64,000 nucleotides of DNA. Origin: Halovivax gelatinilyticus. GTDB taxonomy: Archaea; Halobacteriota; Halobacteria; Halobacteriales; Natrialbaceae. The stretch covers positions 3,485,992 to 3,549,991 of the forward strand of contig NZ_CP101322.1 of NCBI RefSeq assembly GCF_024300625.1. The letters run 5' to 3'. A program made the position numbers and the translations under genes. Positions 35,983 through 44,277 of this stretch are shown here, one piece after another (within the stretch, counting starts at the first letter, position 1; each line of letters starts with the position of its first letter). The notes beneath the pieces were generated by a model. It was not told the DNA's origin. It worked only from the letters and a program-made list of their open reading frames with translations, and did no database searches.

Positions 35983-37194
35983 TCACCGAATCGTCGGATC
36001 GGTGGATTCACGAGCCGACGCGAACGCGGTGAGACACTCGACGATGTCGTCCGATCCGTGACTCGCAAGCGGCGTCACCAGCAGCCGATCGGCTGGCTGC
36101 GATCGGTCCGGTGGGCCGGCGACTCTGACGAGGACGTTCGAGTCAGAGAGCGCCCGGACGAGACGCCCGGGTTCGCCACGCCCCTCGACGGGCACAGACA
36201 GGATCTGTGAATCACCGGAGACGCCGTAGCCGATCGACCGAAGCCCCTCTCGGAGGTGGGTCACGTTATCCCAGAGCTGAGCCCGACACGAACCGTGGCG
36301 GGCGACGTGCAACGCTTCACTTGCCGCGGCCGCCGATGGCGGTGAGATCGCACAGAGACGCTCGAAGTCGGACGTGTTGACGATCGTCTCGATCACGTCG
36401 GTGCTCGCGGCGACGTAGCCGCCCTGACTCGCGAGCGCCGTCGAGAGCGAGCCGAGCTGTACGTCGACGTCGGACGGGCAATTTTCTGCCTGAACGATCC
36501 CGCCTCCATCTGCGTACAGCCCGATCGCGTGCGTTTCGTCCACCGCCGTCCAGGCGCCGTACTCCGACGCGAGCGAGACGAATTCTCTCGGGGAACAGGC
36601 CTCCCCGCGTATCGGACAGACGGCCGGGACGACGGCGAGCCAGGATTCGCAACCGTCGGCATCGAGGGCCTCTCGAGCCTGAAATTTCGCTTCCAGCGTG
36701 GAAATCTCCGTTTGATCGTATCTGAGAAGCGTCGAACCGACGCGCTGGGCGATCCCCTCGGCAAACCTGGCGCTGAGGTCGTCGACGAACACGGCGTCGG
36801 GCTGTAAGCCCGCAATCAGCAGTCGATAGGCGTCGCTCCGGTCCGGAAGCGAGAGCGCTCGTTCGGTCTCTGAAACCTCGGCGAGCGTCCGCTCCAGATC
36901 GTGGTGGAGTAACGTATCTCCGAATCGAACGCGACTGGAACAGGCGCCGGTACCAACCGTCCTCGCCGCCCTGGTGGCCGCCTCCTGAATACGGCGATCG
37001 TGTGCCAGGCCGAGATAGTTCTCGGATCCGAAGACGAGCGTTTCCGTTCCGTCGAGGACCGGAAGTGATTCGCCGGACGGTTGGGCCCGGTAAACGCGTT
37101 CGGCGATACGGTCAGACGGTCTCAATCGATGGGTCTCCCGACCGCTCCGTAGCTCGCGCACCCGTTCGCTGGGGTCGAATCCCCGGTCCACCAT
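35983..37194 (-). CDS. BioF/KBL-like fold-type I protein lacking PLP lysine
   Basis: 403 residues, related to alpha-oxoamine synthases (8-amino-7-oxononanoate synthase, 2-amino-3-ketobutyrate ligase). SENYLGL (57-63), GTGACSSR (81-88) and VDETHAIG (218-225) match the family. The lysine that forms the Schiff base, in TLSKALxxxGGY, is replaced by Thr252 in SLSTALASQGGY. Without that lysine normal PLP catalysis is not expected. No biotin genes lie nearby. It converges on the metallohydrolase gene. Confidence 0.8.
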   Translation of the reverse strand: MVDRGFDPSERVRELRSGRETHRLRPSDRIAERVYRAQPSGESLPVLDGTETLVFGSENYLGLAHDRRIQEAATRAARTVGTGACSSRVRFGDTLLHHDLERTLAEVSETERALSLPDRSDAYRLLIAGLQPDAVFVDDLSARFAEGIAQRVGSTLLRYDQTEISTLEAKFQAREALDADGCESWLAVVPAVCPIRGEACSPREFVSLASEYGAWTAVDETHAIGLYADGGGIVQAENCPSDVDVQLGSLSTALASQGGYVAASTDVIETIVNTSDFERLCAISPPSAAAASEALHVARHGSCRAQLWDNVTHLREGLRSIGYGVSGDSQILSVPVEGRGEPGRLVRALSDSNVLVRVAGPPDRSQPADRLLVTPLASHGSDDIVECLTAFASARESTDPTIR

Positions 37195-37369
37195 CTGAGC
37201 GGACCGTGACACTCCCGTGCTATGACTCTCTCGGTTTCCTCGTCCCGACAGTCTGCCAGAAGGAAGTACTCGAAATATGTACGCAAACATCGAACAGATA
37301 TTCGTAAAATTAGAAAAATTGTTCCGGTTGTGTAATGCTTAAAGGGCTGCATCGCGTACCGTCGAACGT

Positions 37370-37915
37370 ATGAGCACCCAACGAACAGTCAGACAGCCAG
37401 CCGACGCTATCGAAGAAAACGGACTCCGGATCGACACGGATCGCGCCGAACAGATCGTCGACGCGCTCAACACCGAACTGGCGAACGCGTACGTCCTCTA
37501 CCACCAGCTCAAAAAACACCACTGGGTGGTCGAGGGGGCCGAATTCTTGCCGATCCACGAGTTCACCGAAGAGGCGTACGAACACGCCGAGGAAGGAGCG
37601 GACGTCATCGCAGAGCGCGCGGGGGCGCTCGGGGGCGTTCCAGTCTCGGGACCGACCGCACTCGAACGTCGCGCAACCATCGAATTCGAGGGAGAAGACG
37701 TCTACGACGTCCGAACGATGCTCGAAAACGACCTCGAACGCTACGGAGACGTCATCGAATCGATGCGCGGTAGCATCGAACTCACCGAGAATCTCGGCGA
37801 TTACGCCACGTCCGAGATCCTCCGTGAGATTCTCGTCGTCTTCGAAGAAGACGCGCACCACTTCGAACACTACCTCGAAGACGACACGCTGGTGCTCGAA
37901 GAAGCGACGCACTGA
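37370..37915 (+). CDS. dpsA: DpsA, ferritin-like DNA-protecting protein
   Basis: 181 residues of the haloarchaeal Dps family, a 12-subunit cage that oxidises and stores iron. Ferroxidase-region residues are seen in YVLYHQLKKHHWVVEG (about 46-61) and HEFTEEAYEHAEEGADVIAER (cut: HEFTEEAYEHAEEGAD). The C-terminus has EEDAHHFEHYLEDD. CTTAAAG at 37338-37344 is the TATA box, with A+T-rich sequence (37305-37325) before it where an iron or redox regulator might bind. Confidence 0.93.
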   Translation: MSTQRTVRQPADAIEENGLRIDTDRAEQIVDALNTELANAYVLYHQLKKHHWVVEGAEFLPIHEFTEEAYEHAEEGADVIAERAGALGGVPVSGPTALERRATIEFEGEDVYDVRTMLENDLERYGDVIESMRGSIELTENLGDYATSEILREILVVFEEDAHHFEHYLEDDTLVLEEATH

Positions 37916-38035
37916 ACACGGACCGACGATGGTACGGCCCTCTCGTCGGATACCATCGTACGGCACCAGTTCGGCGGACGACCTTGCAAACCGGTTGTCG
38001 ACGTGCGGACGGCTGGGAGGTGTGACCGTCGTTGA

Positions 38036-38197
38036 TTACGGCTGGAGTGAAACGCTCACGTCTGTCGCGATCCAGCCGTCGACGTTGTTCCGTTCGGTGA
38101 AGACGAACCGGCCGGGTCGCGTCTGGTGACACGAAACGAGTTCTTCTGGCGGCGTTCCTTCGATCACAGGATCCGTCGCTGAGGCGGAGACGTCCAT
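38036..38197 (-). CDS. 53-residue haloarchaeal protein under an iron-type box
   Basis: MDVSASATDPVIEGTPPEEL is followed by VSCHQTRPGRFVFTERNN and VDGWIATDVSVSLQP; a single Cys-His pair and a 'VFTERNNVDGWIAT' stretch resemble small haloarchaeal proteins with a 'VFTE.DN.DAWI' motif. It is below usual gene-calling length. A TATA-like TTTTAG lies about 26 bases before the ATG and is overlapped by the palindrome TTAGGTGAGCCTAA, so expression is probably metal-controlled. The function is unknown; the dpsA neighbour supports an iron link. Confidence 0.6.
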   Translation of the reverse strand: MDVSASATDPVIEGTPPEELVSCHQTRPGRFVFTERNNVDGWIATDVSVSLQP

Positions 38198-38209
38198 CGG
38201 ATACCAATA

Positions 38210-38223
38210 TTAGGTGAGCCTAA
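38210..38223. promoter_or_regulatory. DtxR/SirR-type metal-responsive operator
   Basis: TTAGG-TGAG-CCTAA is a perfect 5+5 palindrome with a 4-base centre, like boxes bound by DtxR/IdeR/SirR-family iron or manganese repressors. It spans the region from about -13 to -26 relative to the start of the 53-residue gene, covering its TATA box. Confidence 0.6.
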
Positions 38224-38318
38224 AAGCATAAGCATTGTGTTCGCCTACCTGCATCAGGTCACGGAAATCCCCTACGCCGAATCGTTTATCTGACGACGGG
38301 TTGTTACGATTACCGATT

Positions 38319-38831
38319 ATGGAGATTTCCATCGTCCAGGGAAACATCGCCGAGCAGTCGGCAGACGCCCTCGTCAACGCCGCCGGAACGAGTCTTCGAA
38401 TGGGCTCCGGTGTGGCCGGGGCCCTCCGACGGAACGCGGGCGGGCCGATCAACGAGGAGGCGATGAAGCAGGGTCCCGTCGACCTGGGCGACGTTGCCGT
38501 CACCGACGCCTACGAACTAGACGCCCAGTACGTGATTCACGCAGCGGCGATGCCCCACTACGGTGACGGTAAAGCGACCGAAGAGAGCATCCGTAACGCC
38601 ACGCGAAACGCTCTCCTCGCGGCGGACGAGCGAGCCTGCGAATCGATCGTCCTGCCCGCCCTGGGTTGCGGAGTCGCCGGCTTCGATCTCGAAACCGGCG
38701 CCCAACTCATCGCCGGCGAACTCGACCGATTCGACGCCGAATCGCTGCGAGACGTCCGATTTATCGCCTTCGATGAGAAAGAGTACGAGACTGTACGCGA
38801 GGCGACGGCGGACATCCTGGACGCCTACTAG
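38319..38831 (+). CDS. Macrodomain protein (ADP-ribosyl hydrolase type)
   Basis: 170 residues: MEISIVQGNIAEQSADALVNAAG and GSGVAGALRRNAGG bind ADP-ribose; VIHAAAMPHYGDGK and VLPALGCGVAGFDLE are the second loop. The NAAGTSLRMGSGVAG pattern is that of the MacroD/O-acetyl-ADP-ribose deacetylase group. ATG 38319 has TTTATC at 38285-38290 about 30 bases upstream. It stands alone. Confidence 0.88.
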   Translation: MEISIVQGNIAEQSADALVNAAGTSLRMGSGVAGALRRNAGGPINEEAMKQGPVDLGDVAVTDAYELDAQYVIHAAAMPHYGDGKATEESIRNATRNALLAADERACESIVLPALGCGVAGFDLETGAQLIAGELDRFDAESLRDVRFIAFDEKEYETVREATADILDAY

Positions 38832-38856
38832 CCGGCGTACGGCGCTCGCCCGAGAG

Positions 38857-39834
38857 CTATTCGAGTGTCAATCCCCTCACTTCGACCGACGAACCGGCTT
38901 CGACGCGCCCGATGACGACGCCGTCGGTTTCGCTCGCGAGTTCCGTCGCCTGATCTTCAGGGAGCGAGAGGACGAACCCGGTTCCCATGTTGAACGTTCG
39001 GTGCATCTCCTCGTCCGAGACGGATCCACACTCCTGGACGAACTCGAACACCGGCTGTGCGGGCAGTGGATCGTCGATCACGTACCGGCGCTCGCCCATA
39101 CGAAGCAGATTCGTCCAGCCACCACCCGTAACGTGGGCGGCCGCATCGACGTCGTAGGCGTGGATGTATTCTACGAGATCCGTGTAAATTCTGGTCGGAC
39201 GGAGGAGTTCTTCGCCGATCGTCCGCTCGGGAATCGGCGGGAACGGATCGTCGTATCCGTGTTCGCGCGTCACGGCTTCGCGCGCGAGCGTCAACCCGTT
39301 CGAGTGGATACCGTTCGACGGAAAGCCGACGAGCGCGTTGCCGACCGCCGCCTCACCTGAGAGTACCTCCTCCGGCTCAGCGAGCCCCGCGCACGTCCCG
39401 GCGAGGTCGAATCCGGTCACCACCTCGGGCATAACGGCCGTCTCACCGCCGAGCAGCGTGAGATCGGCGCGTTCGAGGCCGACGGCGAGTCCTCGACCGA
39501 TCGCTTCGGTCAACTCGTCGTCCGGTTCGTCGATCGCCAGGTAGTCGACGAAGGCGACCGGGGTGACGCCGGCGGCGACGAGATCGTTTACGTTCATCGC
39601 GATGCAGTCGATCCCGATCGTCGAGAAGTCGTCGACGGCCTCAGCGACCATCAACTTGGTCCCGACGCCGTCGGTGGCGAGCGCAAGGTACCGGTCGCCG
39701 ATGTCGAGCAAGCCCGCGTATTCGGTCGTCATGTCGCTTCCGAACGCGGCGAGCAAGGCCGCCGTCGCGTCCTCGCTGGCGTCGATGTCCACCCCCGTCT
39801 CCGCGTAGGTGAGTCCCTCTCCTTCGTCGGTCAT
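38857..39834 (-). CDS. purM: Phosphoribosylformylglycinamidine cyclo-ligase
   Basis: 325 residues; makes aminoimidazole ribonucleotide in purine synthesis. TYAETGVDIDA, ALATDGVGTKLMVA, GIDCIAMNVNDLVAAG, LLGGETAVMPEV, SNGIHSNGLTLARE and HVTGGGWTNLLRM are the PurM motifs. Length is slightly shorter than bacterial enzymes, normal for archaea. No other pur gene is adjacent. Confidence 0.95.
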   Translation of the reverse strand: MTDEGEGLTYAETGVDIDASEDATAALLAAFGSDMTTEYAGLLDIGDRYLALATDGVGTKLMVAEAVDDFSTIGIDCIAMNVNDLVAAGVTPVAFVDYLAIDEPDDELTEAIGRGLAVGLERADLTLLGGETAVMPEVVTGFDLAGTCAGLAEPEEVLSGEAAVGNALVGFPSNGIHSNGLTLAREAVTREHGYDDPFPPIPERTIGEELLRPTRIYTDLVEYIHAYDVDAAAHVTGGGWTNLLRMGERRYVIDDPLPAQPVFEFVQECGSVSDEEMHRTFNMGTGFVLSLPEDQATELASETDGVVIGRVEAGSSVEVRGLTLE

Positions 39835-39924
39835 GTCTGAACGACCTCGGGGATTGGCAAAAAGGTCACCGGTCCGGCGCGACGCGACGTGACTCGCCGG
39901 TTCGAACTCGATAGAGAGAGTGAC

Positions 39925-40566
39925 TCAGCGCAATCCGACGAAGAAAATCACGTAGAGCGCCGCCAGGAGGCTCGGGACGAAGACGGCCAGGAACACGCCC
40001 GTACTCCACTCCTTGACCGTGTTACCGTCTAACGGACCGTAGGGAATCATGTTGAACGCGGCGAGAAAGACGTTGATCCAGACGCCGAGTCGGCCGATCT
40101 CGCCGACGAGTTCGGGCGCGCCCGCGAAATTCGGTGCGAACATGAGCGGCACGAACAGTACGGCGAGCGCGTGATTCGTCAGCGGGCCGGCGAGCGCGAC
40201 CAGCCCGTTCTGTTTGACGGTGATTCGGCCGCGGTGGTAGACGGCGCCGGGCGCGGCGAAGAGAAACCCGATGAGCGCGCTCATGATCGCGAGAAAGAGC
40301 ATGTTGTAGTCGGCGCGGAATTCGGCGATCTGCCCGAACCGGATGGCGACCACCTTGTGGGCGAGCTCGTGAAGCAAGAACGCGACGCCGACGGTCACGA
40401 AGCTCAGCGCGGTCATCTGCGGCATCGCTGCCACGTCGATACCGCCGGTTCCGGGTTCGCGGGTCAATAATAGTGCGAACGCGATACTCAGGACGATCCA
40501 CGCGATGGCGAGGTCGACCAGCTCGCGGTCGCTAAACGTGATCTCCGGGCGGGTCGCGTAGCTCAC
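39925..40566 (-). CDS. M50/site-2-type membrane metalloprotease
   Basis: 213 residues with five or six membrane helices. The zinc motif HELAHK (HExxH, around residue 66) and the downstream FNMIPYGPLDGNTVKEW (Asp ligand in PLDG) plus GPLTNHALA are the site-2 protease signature. Such proteases cut within membranes. The start overlaps the end of the upstream TraB-family gene by four bases, so the two are produced together; the pairing may mean joint membrane proteostasis. Confidence 0.85.
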   Translation of the reverse strand: MSYATRPEITFSDRELVDLAIAWIVLSIAFALLLTREPGTGGIDVAAMPQMTALSFVTVGVAFLLHELAHKVVAIRFGQIAEFRADYNMLFLAIMSALIGFLFAAPGAVYHRGRITVKQNGLVALAGPLTNHALAVLFVPLMFAPNFAGAPELVGEIGRLGVWINVFLAAFNMIPYGPLDGNTVKEWSTGVFLAVFVPSLLAALYVIFFVGLR

Positions 40567-42329
40567 GGTAACAGCCCCCGGAGCAGGTCGAGGCTATTGT
40601 TCGCGCCCTGAATCAGTTCGCCGATCAACTCGCTCGGTCCCATCTCGGCGCCGAACGCCGGCAACACCCCGAAGAGGAATAAGAAGGTGGCGATCATACT
40701 TCCGATGTTGGTCATGGCGACGATCATGATGAGCCGAAACAGTGGGACCTCTAGCATCTCCGAGAAGAGTTCGCCGAGCGGCCGCTCCGTGTCGTCGATC
40801 AGGTCGTTTAGCACCTGAATGTCGCTAACGTTGACCGGCCGGTGGCGAAGCTCCATGTACCCCGCGAACCAGCCCGGGGCGAGCAGCGGATTGATGCTCG
40901 TCAGCCAGGCGACGCCGCCGCCGACGCCCGCGCTGGTCCAGCGGGCGCCGGCCAGGCGCGCCAGCGAGAACGCGAAGATGCCGTTGATAAGAAACCACGC
41001 GAGAAACAGCTGAAGCAACAGCGTGTCCTGGACCCCGGCCATCAACAACAACCCGAAGAACGCGATGAACCCGACCATCAGCAGGTAGCCGAAGACTTTG
41101 GCGATCGAGAATCGACGACCAGAATCCGTCCCGGAGATGTTCTCGATCGAGGGAAGCGTCTCCGGCGATTCGAGATATCGCTCGATTCCCGCACGGTGGC
41201 CAGCACCGACGACGGCGACGACGTTGTACCCTTCCGTGCGAAGCGCGTGAAGGCGGTGGGCGATGAACGCGTCGCGCTCGTCGATCAACGCCTGGGCGCC
41301 GCCGGGGCTAAAGCGTCGGAACTCCTCCATCATCGCCGACACGACGTCGCCGTCGGTCAGTTCCTCGATATCGATCTCGTCTAAGGACTCTACGTCCTCC
41401 TCGGGAGGCGTCATCGCGAGGCCGAAGAGGAGTCCGAGGCTGGCACCGATACCGATTCCCGCGAGCACGCCGATGGTGGCGCGGATCGACAGCGCCCCCG
41501 TGCTCTCCAGGGCCCCGGGTGAAATCGGTCCGACGAACGTCTCGGTGACGAGCAGGGCGAACAGCGCACCGATACTGAGAACGACACCGAGTGCGATTCG
41601 CAACGAGAAGCCGCCAAGCGGACTCGATTTCGTCACCGCGGAGTCTAACGACGGGATGAACAGGAGTCCGAGAAAAATCCCGGCGACGATACCGATTCCG
41701 ATCGCGCCGACGTACTGGAGGACGGTTTCGTTCGTGATTCCGAGCGTGAGCGCCCCGTCGAGGCCGAACCACGGTGCGAACAATCCGGCGAACAACAGGC
41801 CGAACAGCGCACCGACCGTCGCCCCGAGGGCGAGGCCGACCGTCTTCGGATTCGTCACGCCGAAGGCGAGCCCGCCTATCAGTTTCGCCTTCTCGCCGAA
41901 CGAGAGGCGCGCCCAGAAGCGCTGCATCGTGACCTGGATGTCCCGGTCGACCAGCGCGACGCCGAGACCGTGTTGCTCGGCCGACTCGATCGCCGCCTTC
42001 ATGTCCGCTCCGGGCTCGACGTCGAATCGCTCGCCGAGGCGAGACTGGACGTACGATAGCATCCAGTAGGCGAGAAACTGAAAGACCGTGTTTCCGGAGA
42101 GTAAGTCCGCTGCTTCGATATCGTCTGGCGTTCCCCCTTTCAACTGGCGGTACCGACCCTCGTCCAGTTCGACGGCGACGACGTCCGGTCGCACCTCCGC
42201 GACCGTTTCGGTAACCTCGTCGACGCTCTCCTGCGAGACGTGTGCCGTGCCGACCACCGTCACCTCGCCGCGGTCTCGATCCGGTGGGTCGGGTGCGGTG
42301 GGCACCCCGTCGTCGCGTACGTCACTCAT
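40563..42329 (-). CDS. TraB/PrgY-family membrane protein
   Basis: 588 residues. The N-terminal TraB domain has VTVVGTAHVSQESVDEV, VAVELDEGRYRQL, and GVALVDRDIQVTMQRFW; the catalytic-like GAGHRAGIERYL closes it near residue 390. A block of helices (about 165-310) interrupts the domain and a further set follows (405-575). The PrgY/TraB group is proposed to be a metalloprotease-like enzyme acting on peptides; haloarchaeal homologues have unknown substrates. Its stop overlaps the M50 protease start. Confidence 0.85.
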   Translation of the reverse strand: MSDVRDDGVPTAPDPPDRDRGEVTVVGTAHVSQESVDEVTETVAEVRPDVVAVELDEGRYRQLKGGTPDDIEAADLLSGNTVFQFLAYWMLSYVQSRLGERFDVEPGADMKAAIESAEQHGLGVALVDRDIQVTMQRFWARLSFGEKAKLIGGLAFGVTNPKTVGLALGATVGALFGLLFAGLFAPWFGLDGALTLGITNETVLQYVGAIGIGIVAGIFLGLLFIPSLDSAVTKSSPLGGFSLRIALGVVLSIGALFALLVTETFVGPISPGALESTGALSIRATIGVLAGIGIGASLGLLFGLAMTPPEEDVESLDEIDIEELTDGDVVSAMMEEFRRFSPGGAQALIDERDAFIAHRLHALRTEGYNVVAVVGAGHRAGIERYLESPETLPSIENISGTDSGRRFSIAKVFGYLLMVGFIAFFGLLLMAGVQDTLLLQLFLAWFLINGIFAFSLARLAGARWTSAGVGGGVAWLTSINPLLAPGWFAGYMELRHRPVNVSDIQVLNDLIDDTERPLGELFSEMLEVPLFRLIMIVAMTNIGSMIATFLFLFGVLPAFGAEMGPSELIGELIQGANNSLDLLRGLLP

Positions 42330-42451
42330 TACTGTCGGTCAACAAGCCCACGACTTTTAGGCGTATCGAACCCTGTCGTCGCCCGAACGAGCCAGGGGTC
42401 CCATCGATCAGCATCAACAACATCATTTCAGTAGCCACACATCGTTCACAC

Positions 42452-42895
42452 ATGACCAGTCTGATGGAAACGTACATCGAGAATCGCGAACTCGTCCAGC
42501 CGAATCACACCAACATGCTCGGGAAGACGCACGGTGGAAACGTCATGAAATGGATGGACGAGGTAGGCGCGATGTCGGCGATGCGTTTCGCCGGCGAGAC
42601 CTGCGTGACGGCTCGCGTCGACAGCATGAACTTCGAACGGCCGATCAGAGTCGGCGATTCGGCGCTCGTCACGGCCTACGTCTACGACGCGGGAACCACG
42701 AGCGTCAAGACGCGAGTGACGGTCGAACGCGAGGATCTGCGTACCGGCGAGAGCGAGTTCACCACGGAGTCGTACTTCGTCTACGTCGCCATCGACGAGG
42801 ACGAAACGCCGACGCCCGTTCCGGAATTCGACGTCGAAACGGAGCGAGGCGAAGAGCTCCGCGAGCGAGCACTTAGCGGCGAACGATCGGCGTGA
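42452..42895 (+). CDS. Hotdog acyl-CoA thioesterase
   Basis: 147 residues: MVQPNHTNMLGKTHGGNVM-type opening (NHTNMLGKTHGG), WMDEVGAMSAMRFAGETCVTARVDSMNFERPIRVGD and TRVTVEREDL identify the BFIT/YciA hotdog thioesterases, which hydrolyse acyl-CoA. The catalytic Asp is in WMDEVG. ATG 42452 was preferred to further upstream frames. It is divergent from traB. Confidence 0.88.
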   Translation: MTSLMETYIENRELVQPNHTNMLGKTHGGNVMKWMDEVGAMSAMRFAGETCVTARVDSMNFERPIRVGDSALVTAYVYDAGTTSVKTRVTVEREDLRTGESEFTTESYFVYVAIDEDETPTPVPEFDVETERGEELRERALSGERSA

Positions 42896-43004
42896 TCGGC
42901 CGACGCTGCATCTGGACGACGGATATTCGCTAGGACCGGCGATCGTCGATGCGACCTGCCGGCCGGTGACAATCCTTATCGGCGAACCGACCGTACCGAC
43001 CGCT

Positions 43005-43469
43005 ATGTCACTCCCGGTCGAACCGCCGGACCCGCCCGAGCTCGAGTACGTCGACCCGAACGAGTACGACGACGCAACGGTCTCGGGCGGCCCGGACGTC
43101 GACTACCGGCGCGAGGAATTGCAGTCGTTTCTCGACGCGGGGGCCTGGGACGAGGCGTTCGAGCGCTGGGTGTCGGAGACCGACATGACCGAAGCGGCGT
43201 TCGAGATCGCGATCGACCTCGAGTTATTCTCGCGGTACGACTTCTTCTGGGACGATTTCGCCGATCGCGTCGGTTACCACGCACCCGGTATCCCGGAAGA
43301 CTGGCGAGAACGAGAGTATCACCCCGACCTCGACTCCTGGGGCACCGTCTCGTCGATCAACGCCGAGTTAACCGAGTTCGGACAGCTGGTGTGTGAACAC
43401 TTAAAAGAGGAGTACATCGACTGGGAGGCCGAGTACGAACCGCCCGAGGACCTCCCGGATTTCGGCTAA
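43005..43469 (+). CDS. Acidic haloarchaeal protein, unknown
   Basis: 154 residues, very rich in Asp/Glu and aromatic residues (YDFFWDDFADRVGYHAPGIPEDWRE, shown here by FFWDDFADRVGYHAPG). No cofactor motif or membrane segment. TATA-like CCTTATC at 42974-42980 is about 28 bases before the ATG. Composition and start support a real gene, but I do not recognise it. Confidence 0.65.
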   Translation: MSLPVEPPDPPELEYVDPNEYDDATVSGGPDVDYRREELQSFLDAGAWDEAFERWVSETDMTEAAFEIAIDLELFSRYDFFWDDFADRVGYHAPGIPEDWREREYHPDLDSWGTVSSINAELTEFGQLVCEHLKEEYIDWEAEYEPPEDLPDFG

Positions 43470-43501
43470 CGGGTAGCCGACGACGGCGGGCGCCACCGGG
43501 C

Positions 43502-44056
43502 CTACCGACGAGCGACGAGGTGGAACGTTTCCGGACGCTGGCGTGTCGACTCGGCGGTGAACCCGGCCGCTTCCAGCTGGTCGGTCGCGTCGTCGAGCGA
43601 GAACCGTTCGTCGAGCGACGGACCGCTCTCGCCGTCGCCGTCGCGACTCCAGTCGACCGTCACGAGTCTGCCGCCGGGTCCGATCACCCGGGCGAGTTCC
43701 TCGAACGAATCGTCGCTCGCGTACTCGTGGTGAGTCATGGTCGAGAACGCGCCGTCTAGCTCGCCGTCGTCGAACGGAAGCGATGCGACTTCCGCCGTCA
43801 CGAGTTCGACGCCGTCGGGCACCCCGTGTTCTCGGTAGAACTCGTGCATCTCGTCTTGAACGTCGACGGCGTAGAGCGTGCCGACGAACGGCGCCACGTC
43901 GTCGGTGTAAAATCCCGTTCCGGATCCGAGATCGGCGACGATCGTCTCCGGCCCCGTAGGTAGCGATTCGAGCAGTTCCTCGCGCGAACAGAACCGGTAC
44001 CGCGACGGGTCGCGCAACGCTTCTGCGCGCTCTGTCGGAAAGGTGTGAAACCCCAT
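43502..44056 (-). CDS. Small class I SAM methyltransferase
   Basis: 184 residues. IVADLGSGTGFYTDDVA (motif I), LYAVDVQDEMHEFY, ASLPFDDGELDGAFSTMTHHEY and VIGPGGRLVTVDWSR make up a typical UbiE-like methyltransferase core. The C-terminal SLDDATDQLEAAGFTAES is the last strand pair. Substrate unknown. It converges on the acidic gene at 43005. Confidence 0.82.
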   Translation of the reverse strand: MGFHTFPTERAEALRDPSRYRFCSREELLESLPTGPETIVADLGSGTGFYTDDVAPFVGTLYAVDVQDEMHEFYREHGVPDGVELVTAEVASLPFDDGELDGAFSTMTHHEYASDDSFEELARVIGPGGRLVTVDWSRDGDGESGPSLDERFSLDDATDQLEAAGFTAESTRQRPETFHLVARR

Positions 44057-44277
44057 TATCGGTTCACCTGCCAGCGAGGACGTCGGGTGCGCCCCTCCGT
44101 TGTGACTTTCATACGTTCGACTCTCCGCCCGGGGACCGGATAGTGTTTACTCACCACGTCGGGCGACGGATCACGGGATCCACTGAGAAACTGCACAGGA
44201 TCGCCTCCGGGTTGGGCGTGATCGAAAGGAAAGATTCGCGTTCGATCCGTCAGCTGATGCCGTCGAAGGGCGGCCGG

